DNA from: Rummeliibacillus suwonensis
Lineage (GTDB): Bacteria > Bacillota > Bacilli > Bacillales_A > Planococcaceae
DNA: 64,000 bases
Direction: 5' to 3'
Assembly (NCBI RefSeq): GCF_007896435.1
Contig: NZ_VCBL01000001.1
Location: 2,479,078-2,543,077 of the forward strand
Every line of letters starts with the position of its first letter. The stretch's first letter is position 1. This document shows positions 47,523 to 56,459 of this stretch, piece by piece. Made by a program: the position numbers and the translations under genes. A model generated the notes under the pieces. That model worked only from the letters and a program-made list of their open reading frames with translations. It made no database searches and was not told the origin of the DNA.

Positions 47523-48592
47523 AATCACTAGTGCGAGCAACCATTGGTATTCTACTTGTATGTGGTATTCTTATGTACACTGCACATGCTATGGATACAA
47601 CTACAGGTAAATCCGGGAAAAACATATTAACCGTCTATAACTGGGGAGAATACATTGATCCAGCTTTACTGAAAAAGTTTGAAAAAGAAACAGGCATTCA
47701 TGTCATATATGAAACATTTGATTCGAATGAAGCAATGATGACAAAAATCGAGCAAGGTGGGACAAACTACGATATTGCCGTACCGTCAGAATATGCCATC
47801 GAGCAAATGAAAGAACGTCATCTATTGAAAAAAATTGATCATTCTAAAATCCCAAATTTCAAAAATATGGATGCTGATTTTTTAAATCTTGATTTTGATA
47901 AAAAGAACGAATACTCTATCCCTTATTTTTGGGGCACGGTTGGAATTGTTTATAATACAAAACTGTTAAAGGGATATGACTTTAACAGTTGGAATGATCT
48001 GTGGGACCCCTCTTTAAAGGGGAAAATCATCTTAGTTGATAGTGCACGCGAAGTAATGGGTGTAGGTTTAAATAGTATGGGAAAATCCCTTAACTCAACA
48101 GATAGTGATGAGCTAAATGCCGCTACTCAAAAACTGATCAAAATGGCGCCCAATGTGAAGGCCGTTATAGGAGATGAAGTCACACAGCTGATGATCAACG
48201 GCGATGCTGAAGCAGCATTAACCTGGTCAGGTCAAGCCGCTGATATGATGTATGAAAACGAAGATTTAACATACAGCGTTCCTGAAGAAGGCTCAAATTT
48301 ATGGTTTGATAATATGGTTATTCCCAAAACAGCCAAGAACATAGATGGTGCTCATCAGTTTATCAACTTCATGTTGGATCCTAAAGTAGCTGCTCAAAAT
48401 GCCGATTATGTAGGTTACTCCACACCTAACAAAGCAGCGTTAAAATTACTCGATCCGGAAGTTGTTCATGATGAACGGTATTACCCTTCCAAAGAAATTC
48501 GCAGTAAACTTCATGTATATAAAAATTTAGGGAAAGAAAAAATTGGTGAATACAACGAATTATTCTTGAAATTTAAAATGTCTATTCGTTAA
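47519..48592 (+). CDS. potD: Spermidine/putrescine-binding protein
   Basis: Extracytoplasmic binding protein of the importer, 357 residues. Polyamine-binding features of the family are visible: VYNWGEYIDP near 41-50, the PYFWGTVGIVYN segment and LTWSGQAADM. It has an N-terminal hydrophobic segment (about 8-23) ending in AHA. There is no standard lipobox; the only Cys there (LLVCG) has Val at -1, which is unusual because Gram-positive binding proteins are normally lipoproteins. Last gene of the operon. Confidence 0.93.
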   Translation: MKSLVRATIGILLVCGILMYTAHAMDTTTGKSGKNILTVYNWGEYIDPALLKKFEKETGIHVIYETFDSNEAMMTKIEQGGTNYDIAVPSEYAIEQMKERHLLKKIDHSKIPNFKNMDADFLNLDFDKKNEYSIPYFWGTVGIVYNTKLLKGYDFNSWNDLWDPSLKGKIILVDSAREVMGVGLNSMGKSLNSTDSDELNAATQKLIKMAPNVKAVIGDEVTQLMINGDAEAALTWSGQAADMMYENEDLTYSVPEEGSNLWFDNMVIPKTAKNIDGAHQFINFMLDPKVAAQNADYVGYSTPNKAALKLLDPEVVHDERYYPSKEIRSKLHVYKNLGKEKIGEYNELFLKFKMSIR

Positions 48593-48634
48593 GAACAAGC
48601 GGCATTTGCCAAAACAAATAGAATACACTGGCTT

Positions 48635-48679
48635 TAGTAGTACAAAACCTACCAACGTAGTTTGTACTACTATTTTTTT
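48635..48679 (+). terminator. Terminator of the pot operon
   Basis: Stem TAGTAGTACAAA/TTTGTACTACTA (12 pairs), 14-base loop, then seven T residues. Confidence 0.92.
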
Positions 48680-48704
48680 AGCAAATATGAAGGAGGGCAC
48701 CCAC

Positions 48705-48783
48705 TTTAAGAATCGAGCCAGACTTCTTTTGCTTTTTACTGGATTTTTAAGTATAAAGTTTACTGCACGTAATACGTGATAAA
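48705..48783 (+). repeat. Possible degenerate 3' end of the structured repeat
   Basis: TTACTGCACGTAATACGTGA followed by TAAA (ending 48783) lines up with the consensus end TTACTGCCCGTTAAAGCGGG plus ATAAA. The upstream part is too diverged to be sure. Nothing else is seen in the 323-base gap after potD beyond its terminator. Confidence 0.35.
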
Positions 48784-48915
48784 CGATATGAGCAGTCCCA
48801 TCTTTAACACTTCTAGCCTAGATGTAATGCGTCATAGGTTGATTTAATTGAATAGCGAACATACAAACGATATAATTTGAGCTATACGAAATAAACAAGG
48901 AGAAACATAGACTAT

Positions 48916-50085
48916 ATGAAGAAAAACAATAAATTAGCACTCTTCCTATTAATCTTCAACATGTTTATCACTATGAGTGCTATTGGCTTAATTATTCCAA
49001 TTATGCCAAACTTTTTGAAAGAATTTGGAGCAACAGCGAAAGTACTAGGTTATTTAATATCTATTATTGCTTTTGCCCAATTTATCTTCTCTCCGATTGC
49101 CGGTGGCTTGTCAGATCGAATCGGAAGAAAAAAATTGATTATTTTTGGCTTGATCCTCAACGGTACTAGCCAAATTTTATTTGGATTAGCTACAGATTTG
49201 TGGGAATTGTTTATTTTACGTTTTTTAACTGGTGTAGGATCTGCTTTTATCGTTCCTCCGATTATGGCATATGCTGCTGATATTTCAACAATTGACAAAC
49301 GTGGTAAAACGATGGGCATAATCGGTGCAGCCATTTCCTTTGGCTTTATGATAGGACCAGGAATTGGAGGAGCACTCTCCAATGTCAACTTACACTTTCC
49401 GTTCTTTGTAGCGGGTATTGCTGCTATTATTGCAGGGATTTTGTCATTGCTCTTTTTGCCAAAAACAGTACCAACTTCCAAGGAAGCGCCAACTGATAAG
49501 AATATTATTAAACAAATGATTCGTTCAGTTCGGACACCCTATTTTGTATTATTAATTGCTGTCTTCGTATTCTCATTTGGAATTGCAAATTTCCAAGCGA
49601 CATTATCCATGTTTTTAACGAATAAGTTCGACTATACACCAAATGATATTGCTATCGTGATGACAGTTGGCGGCTTTATCGGAGTCATTGTGCAAGGTTT
49701 ACTACTCAACCGCTTGTTTGAACGTTTTGGTGAGATGAATATTATTCTATACAGCCTGATTGCTGCTGCCTTCTCGATGCTAGGAATGATCTTCGTCAAT
49801 CGTTTCTTTTTAATCCTACTTGTGGCAACTCTATTCCAAACGGCTACAACCTTAATCCGTCCAGCTGTAAATACACTTATTTCAAAAGTGGCAGGTCAGG
49901 AGCAGGGATACGCTGCAGGGATGAACAATGCTTATATGAGCCTTGGAAATATGATCGGACCAGCAATTGCTGGAACATTATTGGACTGGCATATAAATAT
50001 TCCATTTATCCTTGGTACAGTCATCTTAATCGTTTGTTATTTCATCACCTTTATCTGGAACAAAAAATCATTCTCAGCTCACTAA
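48916..50085 (+). CDS. MFS multidrug efflux transporter (NorA/Bmr-like)
   Basis: Twelve-helix major facilitator of 389 residues, drug:proton antiporter group 1. Motif A GGLSDRIGRKKL lies between helices 2 and 3, and the antiporter motif C GIIGAAISFGFMIGPGIGG in helix 5. Closest to NorA/Bmr/Blt-type pumps in length and motifs; the substrates cannot be told from sequence. AAGGAGAAAC precedes ATG 48916. No regulator gene is adjacent. Confidence 0.9.
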   Translation: MKKNNKLALFLLIFNMFITMSAIGLIIPIMPNFLKEFGATAKVLGYLISIIAFAQFIFSPIAGGLSDRIGRKKLIIFGLILNGTSQILFGLATDLWELFILRFLTGVGSAFIVPPIMAYAADISTIDKRGKTMGIIGAAISFGFMIGPGIGGALSNVNLHFPFFVAGIAAIIAGILSLLFLPKTVPTSKEAPTDKNIIKQMIRSVRTPYFVLLIAVFVFSFGIANFQATLSMFLTNKFDYTPNDIAIVMTVGGFIGVIVQGLLLNRLFERFGEMNIILYSLIAAAFSMLGMIFVNRFFLILLVATLFQTATTLIRPAVNTLISKVAGQEQGYAAGMNNAYMSLGNMIGPAIAGTLLDWHINIPFILGTVILIVCYFITFIWNKKSFSAH

Positions 50086-50096
50086 TGATAGAAAAT

Positions 50097-50136
50097 AATA
50101 AGCGGCATTCTCAAAGAAAGAGAAATGCCGCTTATT
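50097..50136. terminator. Terminator between the MFS gene and the vWA operon
   Basis: Perfect 13-bp stem AATAAGCGGCATT/AATGCCGCTTATT with a 14-base loop; minus-strand flank TATTTTC. Probably serves both convergent units. Confidence 0.75.
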
Positions 50137-50222
50137 AAGTTAATTAGGAAAAAAAGCCGAGATCAATAGGAAGCGAAAAACTCCATGTCTCCACTTTATG
50201 GATTGTCGACCACGCCTAGCCC

Positions 50223-52817
50223 CTATTTTCTCTTATTCTTTAATAACACATCGACATCTAATTGATGGCTGTCGTCCTTTTTCCTTCCATTGTTATGTTT
50301 GCTTTTGCTCAGCAATCCTCGAATTTTCTGCCATCCAAATCTTCTCAATGTAATATCTATAAACAATAGGATCATCGCTATGAAAATTAACCAAATCATC
50401 ATTCCTTGTTGATCGAAGCTATTATTGGGAAGCTTTCGAAAAGCCTCACTCGAATTTTTCAAAACTTTTCCGCCAGTAGCGTTAGCAATGTTCTGAAGTA
50501 ACGCTGTATTTGGCTGTTGTAGCTGGTATTCCTTACTGTAAGGAATCGTTACACCTGCTTTGTACATACCATTTTCAGCATTGGTAATACTGAAATAAAC
50601 AAGCCCTGGTTGACGGTCGATATAAACTTTGCTTTTCCCAGGGGCTACCGTTTCTTCTGTTGTTTCTACTTTTTTTCCTTCATCATCTACTACTGAAATA
50701 TCCATAAATGCTGATTTATGCGCTGCATCTGTCACTAAATAGGAACCATCCGATTGCTGGGTAATCGAATAGGGCACCTCGTCATATGAAGGAAGAAGTT
50801 CAGAAACCGCTGTATGCCAAAATGTTGACCATTCACTCCAGCGAGCCCAATCACCCGCCCATTTTCCAGATGTATCAGATGTATAGGCAATTGATTTTCC
50901 AAGTCCATAGTTCCATTCTGCAAGTACCGGATCATCTTTTTTGCTTTTTGCAATCACCTTTGCTGTTTGTTTTGCTGTAGTCGCAATGTAAGCATTCATT
51001 TGTGGTACCCCTTCAGCAAATAACGAATCCCACGGAGCACCAGATGTAATTACTGGATAAAATGGATGGTCCTCAATATAGGTTCTTGTCATCATTGATG
51101 TTTCACGTGATAAAATAGAAGGGATCGTTTCTTCATCTGAAACATCATAAAAACGCCCCGTTCCAAAATGTGCAAGGTCTTTCAATAAAAGACGATCTGC
51201 ATCATGACCAATTGCAACCGTCGATAATGTAATATTGGATTGTTTTCCTTCTTCAATAAGCTGTTCATATGAACGATTCGTTGCAGATTGACCATCTGTC
51301 AATAAAATAATATGCTTTCTTTGAAGCTTTAATGGCTTTAATTGGTTGTAAGCCATTTGAAGTGATTGAAAGATCTCTGTTCCACCATCAGGACTAATAG
51401 ATAAAATATCTTTTATCGCTTGCTTTTTATTTTTCAAGGGAGCTGTATCGATAATATTCCATGGACTACTATCAAAAGCGATAAAGCCAAATGTATCATC
51501 TTTTTGAAGTAACTCTACTGAACGCACTGCCGCTTCCTTTGCCAATTCTATTTTGTTGCCTGCCATACTACCTGAACGATCCATTACGATCACTAGCCCT
51601 AAAGAGGGGAGCTGCTCTTTACTCTTTACCTCCATCTCAACAGGCAAAACCTGTTCAATAGGTGTTTGAAAATATCCTCCTAAACCATAGCTGTTATCTC
51701 CGCCCGTCATCATAAAGCCAACACCAAAGTTCTTAACCGCCTGTTCAATCATCCTCATTTTTGCTTCCCCAACTTCATGACCGGGGACATTATCAAAAAT
51801 AATCGCATCATACTGCAAGTACGATGTTTGGGAAGATGGCAATTCAGAAGCTGCGACTGTTTTCACTGTAAGCTCTTTTTTTCCGATTAGTTTAGATAAA
51901 GAGGTTGATCGATCATTTGCATGAACAAGTAAAACACGAGGTGTCCCTTCTACAGTTGTAACACTCGTCCATTTATTATTTTCTAAAAATGCATCATCGG
52001 CTACCTTGAGTGTAGCTTCATATTTTAATAATCCTTCTTTTTTGCTGATATGTTTGAAAGTGATTGTATTTTTTCCTGCATCTAAAGAAACATTTTTCTC
52101 CGCAATTGTTTGATCATTTAAAGCGATGAATAGTTTTCCCTTTGTTTCCTCAGAAGCCTCAATCTGCACTTGTAATTGTTGTTCTTCACCCTTATAAGCA
52201 ATATTCGGTGTTTGAAAATCTGCAATGGCTGCATCCTTCAATTGATCATTGGTCAGTTGAACAGTGTCGATTTGGATCCCATTATTCTTAAAATAATTTA
52301 GTTGATTCTCTATATTGCCTGAGGTTTCTATACCATCAGAAAGCAGCACAACACGCGTTGCCTTATTTTTTTGTAGCATATTCGTCGTCAATTGCAATGC
52401 ACTTGCTATATTAGTTTCATTAGGGTTCGATACATCCTGCCATTTAGGGATTTGTATGATTTCGTTTGTTACTCCTACATCTGTTTGTATCCCCTTCGCA
52501 AAACTATAAACGCCGATGCTTTGAGAATCTTTTTTTGCCTTTAAACCTTCTTCAATCCAAGATGCCACTTCTGACTCTGTTCCTTCCAATGAGGCGGAGC
52601 GGTCCACTAGGAAAACAATTTGTTGTTCTTGAATAGGTAGCGAAATATAAGGTCTTGTAATGGCCAATAGTAAACAAAAAATCGCTAATAATCGTAAGGA
52701 AAAGATTACCCAATGCTCACGTTTTTGTAAGGTTTTCTTTTTTAAAAACCAAATCATATACACAGCAATAGGAATGGCTAATAATAGCCAAAGAGGTTGA
52801 TCAATTCGTAAATCCAT
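50223..52817 (-). CDS. Membrane protein with two von Willebrand factor A domains
   Basis: Large membrane protein of 864 residues, last gene of the eight-gene operon. Two N-terminal helices (about 9-25 and 37-54), a first vWA domain with metal site DRSAS (72-76), a middle region, then a second vWA domain with DRSGS near 411-415, a beta-rich region, a C-terminal helix (about 810-830), and a basic cytoplasmic tail. The region between the vWA domains (IIFDNVPGHEVGE...) looks like the glutamine-amidotransferase-like domain seen in related proteins. Overlaps the preceding gene by 17 bases. Substrate unknown. Confidence 0.85.
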   Translation of the reverse strand: MDLRIDQPLWLLLAIPIAVYMIWFLKKKTLQKREHWVIFSLRLLAIFCLLLAITRPYISLPIQEQQIVFLVDRSASLEGTESEVASWIEEGLKAKKDSQSIGVYSFAKGIQTDVGVTNEIIQIPKWQDVSNPNETNIASALQLTTNMLQKNKATRVVLLSDGIETSGNIENQLNYFKNNGIQIDTVQLTNDQLKDAAIADFQTPNIAYKGEEQQLQVQIEASEETKGKLFIALNDQTIAEKNVSLDAGKNTITFKHISKKEGLLKYEATLKVADDAFLENNKWTSVTTVEGTPRVLLVHANDRSTSLSKLIGKKELTVKTVAASELPSSQTSYLQYDAIIFDNVPGHEVGEAKMRMIEQAVKNFGVGFMMTGGDNSYGLGGYFQTPIEQVLPVEMEVKSKEQLPSLGLVIVMDRSGSMAGNKIELAKEAAVRSVELLQKDDTFGFIAFDSSPWNIIDTAPLKNKKQAIKDILSISPDGGTEIFQSLQMAYNQLKPLKLQRKHIILLTDGQSATNRSYEQLIEEGKQSNITLSTVAIGHDADRLLLKDLAHFGTGRFYDVSDEETIPSILSRETSMMTRTYIEDHPFYPVITSGAPWDSLFAEGVPQMNAYIATTAKQTAKVIAKSKKDDPVLAEWNYGLGKSIAYTSDTSGKWAGDWARWSEWSTFWHTAVSELLPSYDEVPYSITQQSDGSYLVTDAAHKSAFMDISVVDDEGKKVETTEETVAPGKSKVYIDRQPGLVYFSITNAENGMYKAGVTIPYSKEYQLQQPNTALLQNIANATGGKVLKNSSEAFRKLPNNSFDQQGMMIWLIFIAMILLFIDITLRRFGWQKIRGLLSKSKHNNGRKKDDSHQLDVDVLLKNKRK

Positions 52818-54564
52818 ATCGACGCTGCACCTCCCATTCTGCTATAAGTAAACCAAGTATCATGATGATGAGAATTGTACTAAAAACCGAATCATCTTTC
52901 GCTATTGTATCTTTTTTTGAAACTTCTCCATATTGGAAGGTAGTTCCTTCAGACAATGTTTTTTCTTGCTGCTCAAGCGCTACGATGAAATAGAATGCAT
53001 CATCACCATCAGATTTAGCATAATATAGCCCTGGCTTTGCTGGAGCTACAAAACTTCCGTTATCCGTTAGCGTAGTGATATATTCGTTGTCTGCTGAGTA
53101 AATATCATAGTTTTTTGGGCTATTTGGTAATGAAATAACTCTTTTTTCTCCAGGTTTAAATGTACCAAGCTGACTTTCCGTTGCTGTTAGCTTCTCCTTG
53201 ACGTTCCATAAAAAAAGTGGAAATGAGGGATGTAGGGCCCAGTCCGTCATTTGCAAATCTGTTAAAACGACGATATGCCCATTTTTTGTTTGCTGGATCA
53301 ATGGTTTGTCATCTATTGTTGCTAACGTTTTAGCATTTTGTACTTCAGGATAAAGTTTTTCTACATAGATATCATCAATGGGTGCATATGAAAAAAGGTT
53401 TTGATCAATTGCTTTTATATTTCCTTGAACTGGAAAAGCTTTTTGATCATCCCTCCCAATAAGTAATACTGGATTTTGCGTTTGCTTTAAAAACTGTGTT
53501 TGATTTGTTACCAGTAAATTACGTCCTTGAATCGTTTTCAATTGTTTAGAAGTAATCGTGCTTGTCGCTGGATCGATGGATTGAAATGCTTTGAAAACTA
53601 GCTGATGCAGTGATTGATCCACATAGATCCGTGACTGGTCAGTTGCAAGTAGTGCACTCATTGACTGGTCTGCTGTATATTCATCATTGACAGTCAACTT
53701 TGCTGTTAATGCCGTGGTCATCTCTAAATCATTTAGTACCGTTTTTGTTACTTGACCTGCTTTCAGACTGACATTCTTTTCTGCCATCAACTTATTGTTT
53801 GCATCATATACTTTGAGTGTAGCTTGCTGATTCTTTTTCGTTTGATTGTCAATTTGAGCGATCGCTTGGACGCCTTTTTCTGACTGAATGGCTCCAAATC
53901 GTTGAAGTGAAATATTTTGATACTTGTGGTCTGTCCCTCGTACAATCCACTTCACATTTTTAGTACGCGTCGGTAATTGTTTACGATCCATGGCATCTGT
54001 AAAAATATAGACAGCTGTTGATTTTTTTTCAATAATACTTTGTAGAAAATCCATTGTATTCGACCAATTTTCATGACCATATGTAACCTGTAATTCATCA
54101 ATAGCTTTCTGGATAGTTGCTATTTTTTGCTCATCACGTAATAAAATTTTAGGCTCTGCATCGACTGTAATGATGGTTACAGATTTGCCACCGAGTTGTT
54201 TGGACAACGTATGCATTTCTTGCTTGTACTTTTCAAAGACGGATTGTTTCCCATCATCCACAAGCATCGATGCAGATGTATCTACTACCCAAATAATTTG
54301 TTCACCAGCTATAGCTTTCGATTTTATATAAGGTTGAAGTAATGTCAATATCATGAAAAGGAATAACAGCATTTGTAGATAAAATAATGTATTACGTTGT
54401 AAATGTTGTAAATATGGAGATACTTTCGTTTCTTTCATCACTTCTCTCCAAAAAAGGGTTGAAGAAACTTCCTGCACACTATATTTTTTACGAAAAAAAT
54501 AATAGATGATGACAATCAGTGGAAAAACGATCGTCCATAGAAATGCCAAGTTCGAAATACCCAT
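52801..54564 (-). CDS. BatA-like membrane protein with vWA domain
   Basis: Membrane protein of 587 residues. N-terminal aerotolerance (BatA-type) segment with two helices (about 6-24 and 58-80), a vWA domain with an intact metal site DTSAS (about 93-97), a beta-rich extracellular region and a C-terminal helix (about 557-577). Pairs with the larger vWA protein downstream. GAGGTGATG precedes ATG 54564, ten bases after the DUF58 gene. Confidence 0.85.
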   Translation of the reverse strand: MGISNLAFLWTIVFPLIVIIYYFFRKKYSVQEVSSTLFWREVMKETKVSPYLQHLQRNTLFYLQMLLFLFMILTLLQPYIKSKAIAGEQIIWVVDTSASMLVDDGKQSVFEKYKQEMHTLSKQLGGKSVTIITVDAEPKILLRDEQKIATIQKAIDELQVTYGHENWSNTMDFLQSIIEKKSTAVYIFTDAMDRKQLPTRTKNVKWIVRGTDHKYQNISLQRFGAIQSEKGVQAIAQIDNQTKKNQQATLKVYDANNKLMAEKNVSLKAGQVTKTVLNDLEMTTALTAKLTVNDEYTADQSMSALLATDQSRIYVDQSLHQLVFKAFQSIDPATSTITSKQLKTIQGRNLLVTNQTQFLKQTQNPVLLIGRDDQKAFPVQGNIKAIDQNLFSYAPIDDIYVEKLYPEVQNAKTLATIDDKPLIQQTKNGHIVVLTDLQMTDWALHPSFPLFLWNVKEKLTATESQLGTFKPGEKRVISLPNSPKNYDIYSADNEYITTLTDNGSFVAPAKPGLYYAKSDGDDAFYFIVALEQQEKTLSEGTTFQYGEVSKKDTIAKDDSVFSTILIIMILGLLIAEWEVQRRYGFTN

Positions 54565-54574
54565 TTACATCACC

Positions 54575-55453
54575 TCACCGTATCCAATAGGCTTTCGTCA
54601 ACTGCTGAAATAAAATATGTTGTATCCCATCATTCACTTTTATCGATAAAAAAGCAATGCCATATTGATGGCACAATGCCTCTAATTGCTTTTGATGTGC
54701 CATGCGCATTTGTTGATAGGAAGTAAGAACAGCTTGTGACATCGAAACGTTTAATGGCTCTTTCGTTTCCATATCTACTAATTGCACATCTCCTGTATAA
54801 GATGGAGCCATTTCTTCAGCGGTTTGTAGCTGTAAAAAGCGTACATCTCCCGCTAATTTGGGTAGTTGTTTAAAAAATATTTGCCATTCTTCTAGATGCT
54901 CCAAGCCATCAGAGATAATGATCAGAACGGTCAAATCCTTTGGTATGACTGTCAATGCGTTACGAGCAAAATTCCCCTTTGTATCCGGTTTTTCAAGCTT
55001 TGCTACTGCCTGTTCAAAGGCTTTTTGAAACCTTGCTCCTTTTTTTCTAAATGGCGGTAAAGTTGTATTGTTAACATAGCTAAAAGATAAATGATCGTCT
55101 TTGTTCAGCACCATACTTCCCAAAGCCACAGTTAATTGTTTGGCTACTTTCCATTTTTCTCTTTGTGCCATTGATTTTGTCGTATCCAATAAAATATGAA
55201 CACGCATTTCCTGCTCATCTAAAAATCGTTTGATAAAATATTTTTCAGTTCTTGCTAATACATTCCAGTCCAACTGACGCACATCATCTCCGGGATGATA
55301 TTCTCTGAAATCGGAAAATTCTAAGGATGAGCCCAAATATTTTGAACGATGTGACCCTTTATGTTGACCACGAATTCTAGATTTGCTCTGTAAGCTGTAA
55401 CGACGAATTCTGCTGCTCCATTCTGGTGATAATGCAGTTTTCGCCTTATTCAT
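54575..55453 (-). CDS. DUF58 family protein
   Basis: Soluble protein of 292 residues. The DUF58 signature LEFSDFREYHPGDDVRQLDW (about 43-62) is followed by the vWA-like HILLDTTKSM. DUF58 proteins regularly accompany MoxR ATPases and vWA membrane proteins. The start overlaps the stop of the MoxR gene (ATGA), indicating coupling. Function in the complex unknown. Confidence 0.9.
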   Translation of the reverse strand: MNKAKTALSPEWSSRIRRYSLQSKSRIRGQHKGSHRSKYLGSSLEFSDFREYHPGDDVRQLDWNVLARTEKYFIKRFLDEQEMRVHILLDTTKSMAQREKWKVAKQLTVALGSMVLNKDDHLSFSYVNNTTLPPFRKKGARFQKAFEQAVAKLEKPDTKGNFARNALTVIPKDLTVLIIISDGLEHLEEWQIFFKQLPKLAGDVRFLQLQTAEEMAPSYTGDVQLVDMETKEPLNVSMSQAVLTSYQQMRMAHQKQLEALCHQYGIAFLSIKVNDGIQHILFQQLTKAYWIR

Positions 55454-56445
55454 ATCAGTTTTCCTTGCTGTATGGATTCGATTAGTTGGTCGATGACTTC
55501 ATCAGTTTGGAGTCCTGTAGCCTCGCCTTCATAATTTAGCAATATGCGATGGCGTAGGGCAGGTTTTGCCACCGTTTTAATATCCGCAATTGAAACATGG
55601 AAACGTCCATGCACTAAGGCTCTTGATTTAGCTAGCTTTATCATACTTTGTAATCCCCGCGGACCACTTCCATATTCCACATATTGGCGAATCATCTCGG
55701 GTGCAGTTGATTGATCTGGATGCGTCGCAACGACTAAGTCAACTGCATATTCCAGCATATCCTCCGCAATAATAACTTCCTTCACCATTTGTTGTATATC
55801 GACCAATTGTTCAGCTGATAATTTCTTTTCCAGTTCAACATGATTTGCACCAGTCGTCCTTTTCATAATTTCCATTAATTCATTTTTCGTTGGACTTGGA
55901 ACGTGAATTTTACATAAGAAACGGTCCATTTGAGCTTCTGGAAGTGGATATGTTCCTTCCATTTCAATAGGATTTTGAGTGGCTAAAACAAAAAACGGTT
56001 TTGCCATTTGCTTCGTATCGCCTAGAACCGTCACCGTTTTTTCCCCCATCGCTTCAAGCAATGCACTTTGCGTTTTAGGCGTTGCACGGTTGATCTCATC
56101 GGCTAATACCATTTGGCTAAAAATGGGGCCTTCTTGAAATTTAAAATGCAATGTTCCATCAGGCATTCTTTCTATTACGCTTGTACCTGTAATATCTGTC
56201 GGCATTAAATCTGGTGTGAATTGTATCCGCGTAAAGGATAAATCTAAAACCTTTGAAATGGTGCGAATAAGCATGGTTTTCCCTAGTCCAGGAAGGCCTT
56301 CTAATAGCGCATGACCATCCGCCAATATTGCATATAGTACGAAATCAATCGTCTCCTCTTGCCCAACAATATAACGACCGATTTCTTGTCTTACCTGCTC
56401 CAGTTGTTCACTTATTTGTTCGTATTGCTCAGCAGTGTGTGCCAT
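55450..56445 (-). CDS. MoxR family AAA+ ATPase
   Basis: AAA+ ATPase of 331 residues. Walker A GLPGLGKT (about 50-57), Walker B with MVLADEINRA, sensor 1 LATQNP, and the C-terminal lid domain are all present. MoxR ATPases act as chaperones for assembly of vWA-containing complexes. Start ATG 56445 has AGGAGG seven bases upstream; the ATG two codons earlier lies too close to it. Directly followed by DUF58 and two vWA genes, the classic MoxR cluster. Confidence 0.93.
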   Translation of the reverse strand: MAHTAEQYEQISEQLEQVRQEIGRYIVGQEETIDFVLYAILADGHALLEGLPGLGKTMLIRTISKVLDLSFTRIQFTPDLMPTDITGTSVIERMPDGTLHFKFQEGPIFSQMVLADEINRATPKTQSALLEAMGEKTVTVLGDTKQMAKPFFVLATQNPIEMEGTYPLPEAQMDRFLCKIHVPSPTKNELMEIMKRTTGANHVELEKKLSAEQLVDIQQMVKEVIIAEDMLEYAVDLVVATHPDQSTAPEMIRQYVEYGSGPRGLQSMIKLAKSRALVHGRFHVSIADIKTVAKPALRHRILLNYEGEATGLQTDEVIDQLIESIQQGKLI

Positions 56446-56459
56446 CGTCATTCCTCCTA

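Noticed and set aside
50160-50210. Another repeat copy after the MFS gene
   Set aside because: AAACTCCATG and TATGGA are reminiscent of hairpin 1, but there is no linker or hairpin 2 and the match is no better than chance.
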